Shown piece by piece: positions 17,949 to 25,948 of a stretch of 64,000 bases of DNA; within the stretch, counting starts at the first letter, position 1; each line of letters starts with the position of its first letter. The position numbers were made by a program, and so were the translations under genes. The stretch spans positions 868,001 to 932,000 of the forward strand of contig NZ_CP143545.1 in NCBI RefSeq assembly GCF_046237625.1, given 5' to 3'. The stretch comes from Paraperibacillus esterisolvens. GTDB taxonomy: Bacteria > Bacillota > Bacilli > Bacillales > DSM-1321. Below the pieces are notes generated by a model, which saw only the letters and a list, made by a program, of their open reading frames with translations, made no database searches and had not been told where the DNA came from.

Positions 17949-19361
17949 ATGAAAGAATCTGACCAAAAAGCGCTGGAGCGTGCAATCAGTGAAATCACGG
18001 AAATCGCCACTCATTTTGGACTCGACTTTTATCCAATGCGGTATGAAATTTGTCCCTCAGAAATCATTTATACATTTGGTGCTTATGGAATGCCGACCCG
18101 TTTTTCTCATTGGAGCTTCGGCAAACAATTCCACAAGATGAAACTTCACTATGACCTCGGGCTCAGCAAGATATATGAACTTGTTATAAACTCTGATCCC
18201 TGCTACGCATTCCTGCTGGATTCCAATTCCCTGATTCAAAACAAACTGATTGTTGCCCACGTCCTTGCACATTGTGACTTCTTTAAAAACAATATCCGTT
18301 TCCAAAACACAAAGCGTGATATGGTTGAAAGCATGGCAGCGACCGCTGACCGGATCCGCCAATACGAAATCGATTATGGAAAAGATGAGGTAGAAACCTT
18401 CCTGGATGCGGTCCTGGCCGTGGAAGAACATATCGATCCTTCCCTTATCAGGCCAAAGCTCTCCTGGTCTCTGAACGATGACGAGGATGAGGATGGTAAG
18501 CCGCCTGCCTCTCCCTATGACGATTTATGGTCCTTGGATTCAAAAGGTCAGAAGGATAAAGCGGAAAGAAAGAAAACAAAAAAGTTCCCGCCGCAGCCAG
18601 AAAAAGACATCCTTCTCTTTATAGAAGAATACAGCAGGCACCTTGCCGACTGGCAGCGCGATATCCTGACTATGATGAGAGAAGAAATGCTTTATTTTTG
18701 GCCGCAGCTTGAGACAAAAATCATGAACGAAGGCTGGGCTTCTTACTGGCATCAAAGAATTCTGCGCGAGCTCGACCTCACCAGCAGCGAATCCATCGAA
18801 TTCGCGAAGCTGAATGCCGGGGTCGTACAGCCTTCGAGAACATCCATCAATCCATATTACCTTGGCCTGAAAATATTTGAAGATATTGAAGAGCGCTTTG
18901 ACAATCCCACTAAGGAAATGAAGGAAAGGGGCGTCAAGCCTGGTTCAGGCAGGGAGAAGATGTTTGAAGTCAGAGAAATAGAATCAGACATCTCCTTTCT
19001 CCGCAATTACATGACAAAGGACCTCGTCATGAGGGAGGATATGTATCTGTTCCAAAAACAGGGCAAGGAATACAAAGTGGTCGGCAAAGAATGGGAACAG
19101 GTCCGTGATCAGCTGGTAAGCATGCGTGTTAACGGCGGGTTTCCGTATATTACGGTGACGGACGGCGATTATTTAAAGAATGGTGAACTGTACCTGAAAC
19201 ACTGGTTTGAGAACATCGAGCTTGATGTCAAATATCTCGAAAAAGTCCTGCCATACCTGCACCAGCTCTGGGGGCGCACCGTCCACATGGAATCTGTATT
19301 CGAAGGAAGAAATATCGTGTTCACCTATGATGGGAAGGGTGTGCACAGGAAGTATATATAA
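17949..19361 (+). CDS. spoVR: SpoVR-family stage V sporulation protein
   Basis: A 470-residue protein of the SpoVR family, involved in spore cortex formation in Bacillus. Family stretches include MREEMLYFWPQLETKIMNEGWASYWHQ and NPYYLGLKIFEDIEERF, both central. Residues 180-220 form an acidic, low-complexity insertion (DDEDEDGKPPAS). There is no signal peptide or membrane segment. The length equals that of the B. subtilis protein. GGGGG precedes the ATG by 8 bases and a SigE-type promoter lies just upstream. Biochemical activity is not established for this family. Confidence 0.95.
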   Translation: MKESDQKALERAISEITEIATHFGLDFYPMRYEICPSEIIYTFGAYGMPTRFSHWSFGKQFHKMKLHYDLGLSKIYELVINSDPCYAFLLDSNSLIQNKLIVAHVLAHCDFFKNNIRFQNTKRDMVESMAATADRIRQYEIDYGKDEVETFLDAVLAVEEHIDPSLIRPKLSWSLNDDEDEDGKPPASPYDDLWSLDSKGQKDKAERKKTKKFPPQPEKDILLFIEEYSRHLADWQRDILTMMREEMLYFWPQLETKIMNEGWASYWHQRILRELDLTSSESIEFAKLNAGVVQPSRTSINPYYLGLKIFEDIEERFDNPTKEMKERGVKPGSGREKMFEVREIESDISFLRNYMTKDLVMREDMYLFQKQGKEYKVVGKEWEQVRDQLVSMRVNGGFPYITVTDGDYLKNGELYLKHWFENIELDVKYLEKVLPYLHQLWGRTVHMESVFEGRNIVFTYDGKGVHRKYI

Positions 19362-19374
19362 AAGCTGGACCGTG

Positions 19375-19395
19375 GAGCCTTGAGGGGCTCTTTTT
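19375..19395 (+). terminator. Terminator after spoVR
   Basis: GAGCC/GGCTC hairpin followed by T5; short stem. Confidence 0.65.
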
Positions 19396-19411
19396 GTTCT
19401 CCTCTTATTGA

Positions 19412-19729
19412 AGAGGTATTGGAGACTTAATTAAAAATCGATGGGACAAATTGAGTGGTTTTAGTAAGATGAATTCTGAAATCCTCCTATTTGATGAGCC
19501 AATTACGGCCTTAGATCCTGAATGGACAGGGGAAGTCTTGAAAGTAATGAAAGACATGGCTGAAGAGCATATGACATTGGCTGTAGTGACACATGGGATG
19601 GGTTTAGCAAAGGGAGTTGCAAACAAAGTTGTTTTCATGGACAACGGGGAAATAGTAGAATCAGGTCATCCTTCTGGATTATTTAGTAACCCGCATTTCA
19701 AACGTACTAAAATCATTCTTGAAACGTAG
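19412..19729 (+). pseudogene. Remnant of a polar-amino-acid ABC transporter ATPase (GlnQ-like)
   Basis: The frame reads KLSG, then directly MNSEILLFDEPITALDPEW, VVTHGMG and VVFMDNGEIVESG. These are the Walker B, D-loop and switch regions of a GlnQ/TcyN-type ATPase. The N-terminal half with Walker A is missing, and about a dozen residues between the signature LSGG and the Walker B are deleted (the usual QQQRVAIARAL). Conserved positions are also substituted (DEPTSALDP has become DEPITALDP). It is a degraded fragment with no transporter partner, marking a rearrangement point next to spoVR. Confidence 0.85.
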
Positions 19730-19822
19730 TTTGGGATAATACCCTTTATGGAAGGAGTAAATTAAGGAAACTAGGAAAGACATATCAGCCGGTTTAAGCA
19801 TATTCCCGATCTTTGTACTAAA

Positions 19823-19853
19823 AAAGACGCTGCCCTAAACGGACAGCGTCTTT
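19823..19853 (-). terminator. Terminator of the NlpC/P60 gene
   Basis: AAAGACGCTG-CC pairs with GG-CAGCGTCTTT; a T6 run follows on the minus strand. Confidence 0.85.
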
Positions 19854-19856
19854 GTA

Positions 19857-20294
19857 TTATATTCTCTTAGCCCCGATAAAACGCGGCTTCCAGTATGTGT
19901 TATTAGTAGTTGCAATGGATACACCATACGATGATGCGGATTGAATCATCTTTCCGCTTCCCATATAGATAGAAACATGAGTCGGTCTTGATGCCTTATT
20001 TGGAGCGTAAAACATTAAATCTCCAGGTGCCAAGGCTGAAACCCTTGTTCCTTTGGTGTACATTTCAGCTGATGTCCTTGGAAGGATTTTCCCAGCTTTG
20101 TTGTAAGAGTATTTAACTAGACCGGAACAATCAAATCCACTAGATGATATCCCGCCCCATTTATATGGAACCCCAAGTTGGGTTTTAGCTACGGAAATGG
20201 CTTTTGTATGGTAAGTAGCTGCCTCACTAATAACTGGTGAAGCAAATGCAATGGCAGATGTAAGCGAAAGTATTCCGAATAATTTCTTTAACAA
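19857..20294 (-). CDS. Secreted NlpC/P60 peptidoglycan endopeptidase
   Basis: A 145-residue protein with a signal peptide (residues 1-25, cleavage after SEA). The NlpC/P60 domain fills the rest: catalytic Cys in GFDCSGLV, His in THVSIYMG and a third polar residue later. Such enzymes cleave the D-Glu-meso-DAP bond in wall peptides. It resembles the catalytic domain of LytE/LytF but has no LysM repeats, so wall targeting must differ. Translation starts at TTG behind GGGGGA. It is transcribed toward spoVR, at a place where B. subtilis also has lytE near spoVR and phoA. Confidence 0.92.
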   Translation of the reverse strand: MLKKLFGILSLTSAIAFASPVISEAATYHTKAISVAKTQLGVPYKWGGISSSGFDCSGLVKYSYNKAGKILPRTSAEMYTKGTRVSALAPGDLMFYAPNKASRPTHVSIYMGSGKMIQSASSYGVSIATTNNTYWKPRFIGAKRI

Positions 20295-20451
20295 GTTATT
20301 ATTCCCCCAGTTGTTTTCTACTAAACCTAATAATAAAGAATAATAGTTTCAATGGGTTTACAGGAATATTACAGTTATTTTACAAAATGTAGGGAAATGA
20401 GTCGTTTTATTGAGTAAAAACCAAAATAATGAAAAGGGAATTGTCTAATGT

Positions 20452-20709
20452 TTAAAAAGGCTGCCGTATCGATGCAGTGGGTGGCTTTTCCATCCACTTA
20501 TTTTCAAACAGGATGTTCATCTCATCTTCCGCATATTTCAGCACTTCAGAGCTTAGCCAGGAGTAGTCTGCAATTAAATCACTCCCTAAGCTCTCACCAG
20601 CAAGACCTCTGAATCCAAAGTGGTGAAAAAAGAAACGGGCGAGATAGGCGATGGATCCATCAGAGGAACAATAAAAAAAGACCGTATTTAAACGATCTTT
20701 CCAGTTAAC
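20452..20709 (-). pseudogene. Unidentified gene remnant (open 85-codon stretch without a start)
   Basis: On the minus strand an open stretch reads SDGSIAYLARFFFHHFGFRG then a hydrophilic C-terminus (DYSWLSSEVLKYAEDE; NKWMEKPP) and ends at TAA. A stop codon closes the frame at 20710-20712 and no ATG, GTG or TTG start with a ribosome binding site is available at the N-terminal end. The composition looks like protein, so it is probably the 3' end of a lost gene. I do not recognise the family. Confidence 0.4.
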
Positions 20710-20789
20710 CTATAGGAGAAAGGCGGAGGGATTACTCTGCCTGCTTTTTTAAACCGCCCAGCAGTCAGGCGAAAAGGGTCAATTCACTT

Positions 20790-21128
20790 TTATAAATTGC
20801 CGGGCGCAGGCTTATCTACCCCGCGAACCCTATGGCGATGACCGTTCGCTTCTGTAGTGTAAAAATCATAATAGTGCACATGCATTCCATTACCAACAGG
20901 AATAGCCGGACCTGAATAGGCTTTATAGTAATGGGTGTGTCCATCTTCATACACGACATAACCTTCCGTGTAATGAACATGACTCCCATCCGGGGTCTGA
21001 ACAGCAGGATGAGTAACGTCCAAACACTGATGAACATGACCGGCATCAACAGACGTATAGTCCACAGATCCGTGGTTATGTTCAGGAACGAAACCGGAAA
21101 CAAATTCGTCCTTTCCAACTCTTTTCAT
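20790..21128 (-). CDS. YmaF-family His-rich protein
   Basis: A 112-residue soluble protein with about 18 His residues in repeated beta-like units: PEHNHG, DAGHVHQC, DGSHVHYTEG, DGHTHYYKA, NGMHVHYYDF and NGHRHRV. This matches the YmaF family, common in Bacilli and of unknown function. The dense H-x-H pattern suggests metal binding or a repetitive beta fold; this is inference. The start at MKRVGKDEF is preferred because GAGGAG lies 10 bases upstream; the frame stays open to 21221 but without a ribosome binding site. Confidence 0.8.
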   Translation of the reverse strand: MKRVGKDEFVSGFVPEHNHGSVDYTSVDAGHVHQCLDVTHPAVQTPDGSHVHYTEGYVVYEDGHTHYYKAYSGPAIPVGNGMHVHYYDFYTTEANGHRHRVRGVDKPAPGNL

Positions 21129-21596
21129 ATAGAACTCACTCCTCTTCGTTTGATCCATTTGATGATGACCCCTGCCCTTTTTGGCATGGCATTCTACTCC
21201 AATATATGTTGTCTTATCCATATTTATTTTGCAGGGGTCATTCTTATGAACGGATATGGGGAAAGTTCAATAAGAAAAAATACCATTGAATTTGTTTGTG
21301 GCCCTCGAAGTTTGCATTACATAAGATTCAGAGTTTGTACTGAAAGAAAATAAATTGGGCCTTAAAATTGCTGCCGCGTCCAATATCACTTATAAGTATG
21401 CCCGGTAAGGGAATGGCGGAGTATATAGAAGTCCGTTTTTCAAAAAGGCTGATCAGCAGCATTATTCCTGAATAAATTAAGTCAAAATCTGATTTTATTT
21501 TTTCGCTGTCTGTATTCAAGTGACAGCTTCTTGAATCTTATCGAATTTTTAAGATTTAAAAGTTGCTATTATTTGGTTTACTGGCATAAACTAAAA
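21129..21596. other. Intergenic stretch without recognisable gene
   Basis: About 470 bp between the YmaF gene and the arsR operator. Short open frames on both strands have no ribosome binding site or family resemblance. I see no RNA structure. Confidence 0.5.
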
Positions 21597-21618
21597 TTAA
21601 TCAAAAAAAGTTGATTAA
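21597..21618. promoter_or_regulatory. ArsR-type operator 1 (before arsR)
   Basis: A perfect palindrome, TTAATCAA-N6-TTGATTAA, ending 12 bases before the arsR start. The same architecture recurs at 21970 and 23046. Confidence 0.8.
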
Positions 21619-21630
21619 GGAGATAAAGTC

Positions 21631-21957
21631 ATGAATTTAAATTCCGTTACCGAAGAAAGCCTGGATGCTGAGTTCCAAAAATATGAAGCGAAATTTAAAG
21701 CCTTAGCTGATAAAAAGCGGCTTCATATCATGAACATCCTTACACAAAATGGAAGCATGTGCGTGTGTGACATCGAACCGATTATCGGCATGACTCAATC
21801 AAAACTGTCGTATCATTTAAAAATCTTATTAGATGCAGGATTAATCGAAAAGGAAGCCAAAGGTACCTGGAGCTATTATTGTGTAAATCAAAATGAGTTG
21901 AATGCTCTCCTGTCTGAACAGCTGTGCTGTCTCTTTAAACCGCCAGGCTGCCGCTAA
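21631..21957 (+). CDS. arsR: ArsR/SmtB-family metalloid-responsive repressor (1)
   Basis: A 108-residue winged-helix repressor. The core reads FKALADKKRLHIMNIL, followed by GSMCVCDIEPIIGMTQSKLSYHLKIL: the Cys-Val-Cys-Asp motif sits at the recognition-helix entry as in arsenite-binding ArsR proteins. Further thiols (QLCCLFKPPGC) lie at the C-terminus and could supply a third ligand. It likely represses its own operon through the flanking palindromes. AAGGAG precedes the start. It is upstream of an ArsP-like permease, so the inducer may be arsenite or an organoarsenical. Confidence 0.92.
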   Translation: MNLNSVTEESLDAEFQKYEAKFKALADKKRLHIMNILTQNGSMCVCDIEPIIGMTQSKLSYHLKILLDAGLIEKEAKGTWSYYCVNQNELNALLSEQLCCLFKPPGCR

Positions 21958-21969
21958 TTTCTTAGGCAA

Positions 21970-21991
21970 TTAATCAATTTTTCTTGATGAA
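21970..21991. promoter_or_regulatory. ArsR-type operator 2 (after arsR, before the permease)
   Basis: TTAATCAA-N6-TTGATGAA, one mismatch from the palindrome at 21597. It suggests a second internal promoter for the permease. Confidence 0.75.
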
Positions 21992-22017
21992 TGGTAATCT
22001 TGAAGGAGGAAGCGGTA

Positions 22018-22157
22018 ATGATTTTTGAATTTGAATACTTTCCGGCCAGGTGCTTTTGTATCAATCATCCGGAAAGAAGGTCATCAATCCAGCACTGTCT
22101 TTAAATGCTGGATTGGAGGGCAGACCTGATTGCTGTAAATCTGCCTGCAGCTGCTAA
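22018..22157 (+). pseudogene. Small Cys-rich ORF, apparently frameshifted
   Basis: A good ribosome binding site (GAAGGAGG) precedes ATG at 22018, giving MIFEFEYFPARCFCINHPERR and stopping at codon 29. Another frame over the same DNA is open to 22157 and ends in PDCCKSACSC. Joining both with one frame change yields a roughly 46-residue Cys-rich peptide. Small Cys-rich proteins are common in ArsR-permease operons, so a damaged gene (or sequencing indel) is more likely than noncoding spacer. Function unknown. Confidence 0.4.
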
Positions 22158-22174
22158 GGAAGGAGATCTTTAAA

Positions 22175-23041
22175 ATGTGGATAGAAACGATTAAGAGTTT
22201 CCTCAGTATCGCTTTAGAATTAACCGTATTATTTGTCGCGATTTCATTCATTATAAGTCTTCTTCAAGGATTTATCCCTTATGAAAAAATTGAGAAGAAG
22301 CTTGCAGGGAAAAATAAACTGGCAGGTGCTTTTTTTGCCCTGGTGTTTGCCTTTATTACCCCATTCTGTTCCTGCTCTACCATCCCGGCAGTCGTCAACA
22401 TGCTGAAAAATAAAATGCCTTTTGGCATCGTCATGGTATTTCTGTTTTCTTCACCGGTTCTTGACCCGACGATCCTTACCATCATGGGTGTGGTAATGGG
22501 CTGGAAAGTCGCCATCCTTTATACTGTCATTACTTCTGTATTATCTGTCATCATTGGTTTTACGCTGGAGTGGCTTGGCCTGCAAAGAGCCGTTAAACAT
22601 GTTGTGATGACTGGCTTCCAGGAAGAACAGCGGAAGTTTAGCATTAAGATTGCCTGGAAAGAATCCCTTAACTTAATCAAAAGCGTTTACCCTTACCTGA
22701 TCCTCGGTGCAGCAGCTGGGTCTATCATCCACGGCATGGTGCCAACAGAGTGGATCAGCACAATCTTCAGCAAGGATCATTGGTGGCTGATACCAATTGC
22801 TGCCATTATAGGTATCCCTTTATATATCCGCCTATCCAGTATGATACCAATATCACAAATCCTGATTGCCAAAGGCATGGCACTTGGCCCGGTCATGGCC
22901 ATGATGATCAGTTCTGCAGGAGCAAGCCTGCCGGAAGTGATACTTTTAAAATCAATATTTAAAAAGGAACTTGTTATCACCTTTATTGCCGCTGTGCTTG
23001 TTATGTCTACGGTTTCTGGTTTCATATTTGCTTTGGTTTGA
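22175..23041 (+). CDS. ArsP/DUF318-family permease
   Basis: A 288-residue membrane protein with about eight helices. The diagnostic motif FCSCSTIP is in the second helix region, followed by SSPVLDPTIL; a symmetrical second half has SSAGASLPEVILL. This is the PF03773 permease family, including ArsP, which exports trivalent organoarsenicals in Campylobacter. AAGGAAGGAG precedes the ATG. Its place between ArsR operators and small Cys-rich genes supports metalloid export; the exact substrate is inferred. Confidence 0.88.
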   Translation: MWIETIKSFLSIALELTVLFVAISFIISLLQGFIPYEKIEKKLAGKNKLAGAFFALVFAFITPFCSCSTIPAVVNMLKNKMPFGIVMVFLFSSPVLDPTILTIMGVVMGWKVAILYTVITSVLSVIIGFTLEWLGLQRAVKHVVMTGFQEEQRKFSIKIAWKESLNLIKSVYPYLILGAAAGSIIHGMVPTEWISTIFSKDHWWLIPIAAIIGIPLYIRLSSMIPISQILIAKGMALGPVMAMMISSAGASLPEVILLKSIFKKELVITFIAAVLVMSTVSGFIFALV

Positions 23042-23045
23042 TTGT

Positions 23046-23067
23046 AACATCAAAATTATTTGATTAA
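23046..23067. promoter_or_regulatory. ArsR-type operator 3 (after the permease, before the small CC protein)
   Basis: AACATCAA-N6-TTGATTAA. The right half is identical to operator 1 and the left half is degenerate; spacing is conserved. Confidence 0.6.
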
Positions 23068-23247
23068 TAATACAGAACAAATTTCGGTTTTAGAAATATA
23101 AAAGCAAGATACATAGCTCATGCATTATCTGCTTTGAGAGGCAGAGTCAAAGAAGTTCTCGGTGGGCTTAAGGCAGATAGTTTATATGCAGTTCTTTGTT
23201 CTTGGATTTAGAACCGATTTTTTTAAGAAGGAAGGAAGTGATTAAAT

Positions 23248-23379
23248 ATGTTTGGTTTCCTAAAAAAAGCTGGAGGCAAAAAAGCAGAAAACGATTGCTG
23301 CAGAGTGGAAATTGTAGAAGTCCCGGATGCAGAAAAGGATCTATGCTGCAAATCCAGCCAGGAAGAAAAAGATGCTTGA
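23248..23379 (+). CDS. Small protein with two CC motifs
   Basis: A 43-residue protein: a basic amphipathic N-terminus (MFGFLKKAGGKK), a CC pair in NDCCRVEIVEV and a second pair in EKDLCCKSS, ending in acidic residues. AGGAAGG lies seven bases before the ATG. Two vicinal cysteine pairs are well suited to bind As(III) or another thiophilic metal. Similar tiny CC proteins occur near ArsR-permease genes in other Bacilli as far as I recall. The gene is followed by an 10-bp GGGGCTTATA hairpin. It is too short for the usual gene-length cutoffs. Confidence 0.75.
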   Translation: MFGFLKKAGGKKAENDCCRVEIVEVPDAEKDLCCKSSQEEKDA

Positions 23380-23395
23380 TGGAAGAATAGTAGAA

Positions 23396-23417
23396 GGGGC
23401 TTATATGTATAAGCCCC
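23396..23417. terminator. Hairpin after the small CC gene
   Basis: GGGGCTTATA-TG-TATAAGCCCC, a perfect 10-bp stem; no strong T run follows, so termination efficiency is uncertain. Confidence 0.55.
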
Positions 23418-23445
23418 TCATTGCCTTAAGAATGGCTTCTTAGAT

Positions 23446-24012
23446 TTAAACCCTAAGCGAACCGCGGAATCCTCTGGCAGCATAATACGATTCCGCTCCG
23501 TTATGGTAGACGAAGACAGTATTATAGCGGCAGTCACAAAAAAGGGCGCCGCCAAGTTTTCTAATGCTCTCAGGAGTCTGTACCCAGCTTGAAGTTTTCA
23601 AATCAAAACGCTCAAGTTTTTGCATTTCCCGGTACTGATCTTCCGTTAGCAGTTCAATTCCCATGGCTGCTGCCATATCGACCGCATTATTTTCCGGTTT
23701 ATGTTTTTTCCTCGACTCCTGCGCTTCCCTGTCATAGCAGACACTCCTGCGGCCTTTAGGGCTTTCCGCTGAACAGTCGAAAAAAATATATTCGTCCACT
23801 TTCTTATCAATGACCACTACATCCGGCTCACCGCCGGTTTCCTCCATTTCCCCCAGGGACCATAGTTTATCGGGATCTGCTTCGATCCTTGTCTGGACCT
23901 TGGCCCACTCCAGTTCTTGATGGCGGTGCATGTTTTTCTCGAAACGATCCTTTAGGCTCCGGAGCAGTTCTTCCCGCTTTTCTGCCGGCATCTCCTTGTT
24001 TGTCTTGACCAT
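23446..24012 (-). CDS. DUF4256 domain protein
   Basis: A 188-residue soluble protein. The C-terminal part, TPESIRKLGGALFCDCRYN then VFVYHNGAESYYAARGFRGSL, matches the DUF4256 family as I remember it. The central segment DEYIFFDCSAESPKGRRSVCYDREA is also typical. No enzymatic motif is known. ATG at 24012 has GGGAG eight bases upstream and is preferred to the GTG at 24021, which abuts the Shine-Dalgarno. It sits between the two ars modules but is transcribed in the opposite direction. Confidence 0.85.
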   Translation of the reverse strand: MVKTNKEMPAEKREELLRSLKDRFEKNMHRHQELEWAKVQTRIEADPDKLWSLGEMEETGGEPDVVVIDKKVDEYIFFDCSAESPKGRRSVCYDREAQESRKKHKPENNAVDMAAAMGIELLTEDQYREMQKLERFDLKTSSWVQTPESIRKLGGALFCDCRYNTVFVYHNGAESYYAARGFRGSLRV

Positions 24013-24187
24013 ATATTTCACTCCCTGATATTCTTGTACTTTTGCTTATACTTTAACAAAGAAGACGCACTATCCTCCACAAACTTATGGCTTGGATGAA
24101 TAATATCCCTATTCTGCTTTAATTATACAAGTGCGAGATTAAGTTTGCATAAAAAATGAGGGATAGCAGCTGAAGTAGGGTTGTTTA

Positions 24188-24213
24188 TATAAGTGTTTGC
24201 TTATACAATAAGC
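24188..24213. promoter_or_regulatory. Operator of the second ars operon
   Basis: TATAAG-N6-CTTATA (24188-24205) overlaps a second palindrome GCTTAT-ACA-ATAAGC (24199-24213). The sequence differs from the 21.6-kb ArsR sites, so the two repressors are probably not interchangeable. Confidence 0.65.
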
Positions 24214-24256
24214 TGTGGATGACAGGGGAGAAATCATTGTTATTGGGGAGGATTTC

Positions 24257-24604
24257 ATGCAATCAATACAAGAACTGGATATTGAATCTGCTGCGGGAAT
24301 ATTGAAGCTTCTCGGAGACAAGACCCGGTTAACGATGGTAAAGATCATGTCTGAAAGTGAATGCTGTGTATGTGAGTTTGTTGACCTGTTTGACATGAGC
24401 CAGCCTGCGGTAAGCCAGCATCTCAGGAAATTGAAAACCAGCGGGATTGTGAAAGAAACAAGAAGGGGACAATGGATCTATTATTCCTTGAACCCAAGTT
24501 CTGTCTACAGCTCTTTTATTCTGCATGTTATATCCGGCTTGCCAAGTCAGCGCTTTAAATTAAAGGAATTAGAGGCACAGGGGAAAAGCACCTGCTGTGA
24601 CTAA
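24257..24604 (+). CDS. arsR: ArsR-family arsenical resistance repressor (2)
   Basis: A 115-residue winged-helix repressor: LKLLGDKTRLTMVKIM, then SECCVCEFVDLFDMSQPAVSQHLRKLKTSG. The CCVC cysteines at the recognition-helix entry are the expected As(III) ligands, and a CC pair occurs near the C-terminus. GGGGAGG precedes the chosen ATG. It is the first gene of an arsR-arsB-arsC operon and should release its operator when arsenite or antimonite binds. Confidence 0.93.
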   Translation: MQSIQELDIESAAGILKLLGDKTRLTMVKIMSESECCVCEFVDLFDMSQPAVSQHLRKLKTSGIVKETRRGQWIYYSLNPSSVYSSFILHVISGLPSQRFKLKELEAQGKSTCCD

Positions 24605-24619
24605 GGAGGAATTCATCAA

Positions 24620-25918
24620 GTGTTTTTGGTCATCTCAGCCTGTATCATCTTTTTAATCACGCTCACGCTGGTCATCTGGCAGCCGGGAGGTTTGTCCATA
24701 GGCTGGTCTGCCTGCGGCGGGGCAGTGGCTGCCCTGATTTTAGGCGTCGTCGATTTTCAAGATGTTGCAGACGTTACCGGGATTGTCTGGAATGCCACAC
24801 TGGCATTTATCGCAATCATCATTATTTCATTAATTCTAGACGAAATCGGATTCTTTGAGTGGGCAGCCCTCCATATGGCCAGAGCTGCAAAAGGGAATGG
24901 GATCCGGATGTTCGTATATGTCAGCATTCTTGGGGCCCTGGTGGCAGCCCTGTTTGCCAATGACGGTGCTGCCTTAATCCTGACACCAATCGTCCTGGCA
25001 ATGGTCCGTAACTTAAAGCTGGCCGACAAAATGATCTTTCCATTCATCATGGCCAGCGGATTTATTGCAGACACTACATCACTTCCGCTTGTTGTCAGCA
25101 ACCTGGTTAATATCGTTTCTGCTGACTTCTTTGACATTGGATTTGCAGAATATGCATCTCGTATGTTCGTGCCGAATCTGTTCTCACTCGCGGCAAGCAT
25201 CCTTGTTTTGTATCTGTACTTTAAGCGGAATATCCCAAAAGATTACGACATCACTCAGTTGAAAAAGCCGTCAGATGCCATCCAGGATCTGAAAATGTTC
25301 CGTCTTTCCTGGATTGTCCTGGCGATATTATTGGCCGGATATTTCCTGAGCGAGCTTCTGCATGTCCCTGTTTCGGCCATAGCCGGAATTATTTCTATCT
25401 TCTTCCTCATAATGGCCAGGAGGAGCCAGGCGGTTAACACAAGAAGTGTGATCAAAGGGGCCCCATGGGCAATTGTCTTTTTCTCGATTGGAATGTATGT
25501 AGTCGTTTATGGGCTGCGGAATGCCGGACTGACCGGAGTGCTGGCCGATGTCATCGGGACAGCCGCGGATCAAGGATTATTTGCGGGTACCATAGCGATG
25601 GGGTTCATCGCTGCGATCCTTTCGTCCGTTATGAACAACATGCCCACCGTCATGATTGACGCGCTGGCAATTGCAGACACCGGGGCAGCCGGAATGATCA
25701 GGGAAGGGTTGATCTATGCCAACGTAATCGGTTCAGATCTTGGCCCTAAAATCACACCGATTGGTTCCCTGGCGACACTGCTCTGGCTCCATGTCCTATC
25801 CCAAAAAGGTGTAAAGATATCGTGGGGAACGTACTTTAAAACAGGTATTCTCTTGACCGTTCCTACTCTTTTTATCACACTTGCCGGCCTATATATTTGG
25901 CTGATCATTATTCATTAA
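24620..25918 (+). CDS. arsB: Arsenite efflux membrane protein ArsB
   Basis: A 432-residue membrane transporter with about 12 helices, of the ArsB/NhaD superfamily, that exports As(OH)3 or Sb(OH)3. Family stretches: GIVWNATLAFIAIIIISLILDEIGFFEW near the N-terminus and LFANDGAALILTPIV, and late SVMNNMPTVMIDALAI and NVIGSDLGPKITPIGSLATLLW. The GTG start has AAGGAGGA 10 bases upstream, 15 bp after arsR. No ArsA ATPase is present, so it works as a secondary transporter. Confidence 0.95.
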   Translation: MFLVISACIIFLITLTLVIWQPGGLSIGWSACGGAVAALILGVVDFQDVADVTGIVWNATLAFIAIIIISLILDEIGFFEWAALHMARAAKGNGIRMFVYVSILGALVAALFANDGAALILTPIVLAMVRNLKLADKMIFPFIMASGFIADTTSLPLVVSNLVNIVSADFFDIGFAEYASRMFVPNLFSLAASILVLYLYFKRNIPKDYDITQLKKPSDAIQDLKMFRLSWIVLAILLAGYFLSELLHVPVSAIAGIISIFFLIMARRSQAVNTRSVIKGAPWAIVFFSIGMYVVVYGLRNAGLTGVLADVIGTAADQGLFAGTIAMGFIAAILSSVMNNMPTVMIDALAIADTGAAGMIREGLIYANVIGSDLGPKITPIGSLATLLWLHVLSQKGVKISWGTYFKTGILLTVPTLFITLAGLYIWLIIIH

Positions 25919-25948
25919 AAATAACTACACACAAAAGGAGCTATCATC

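Noticed and set aside
21328..21519. 63-codon minus-strand ORF before arsR
   Set aside because: TTG start without a ribosome binding site and no recognisable protein features.
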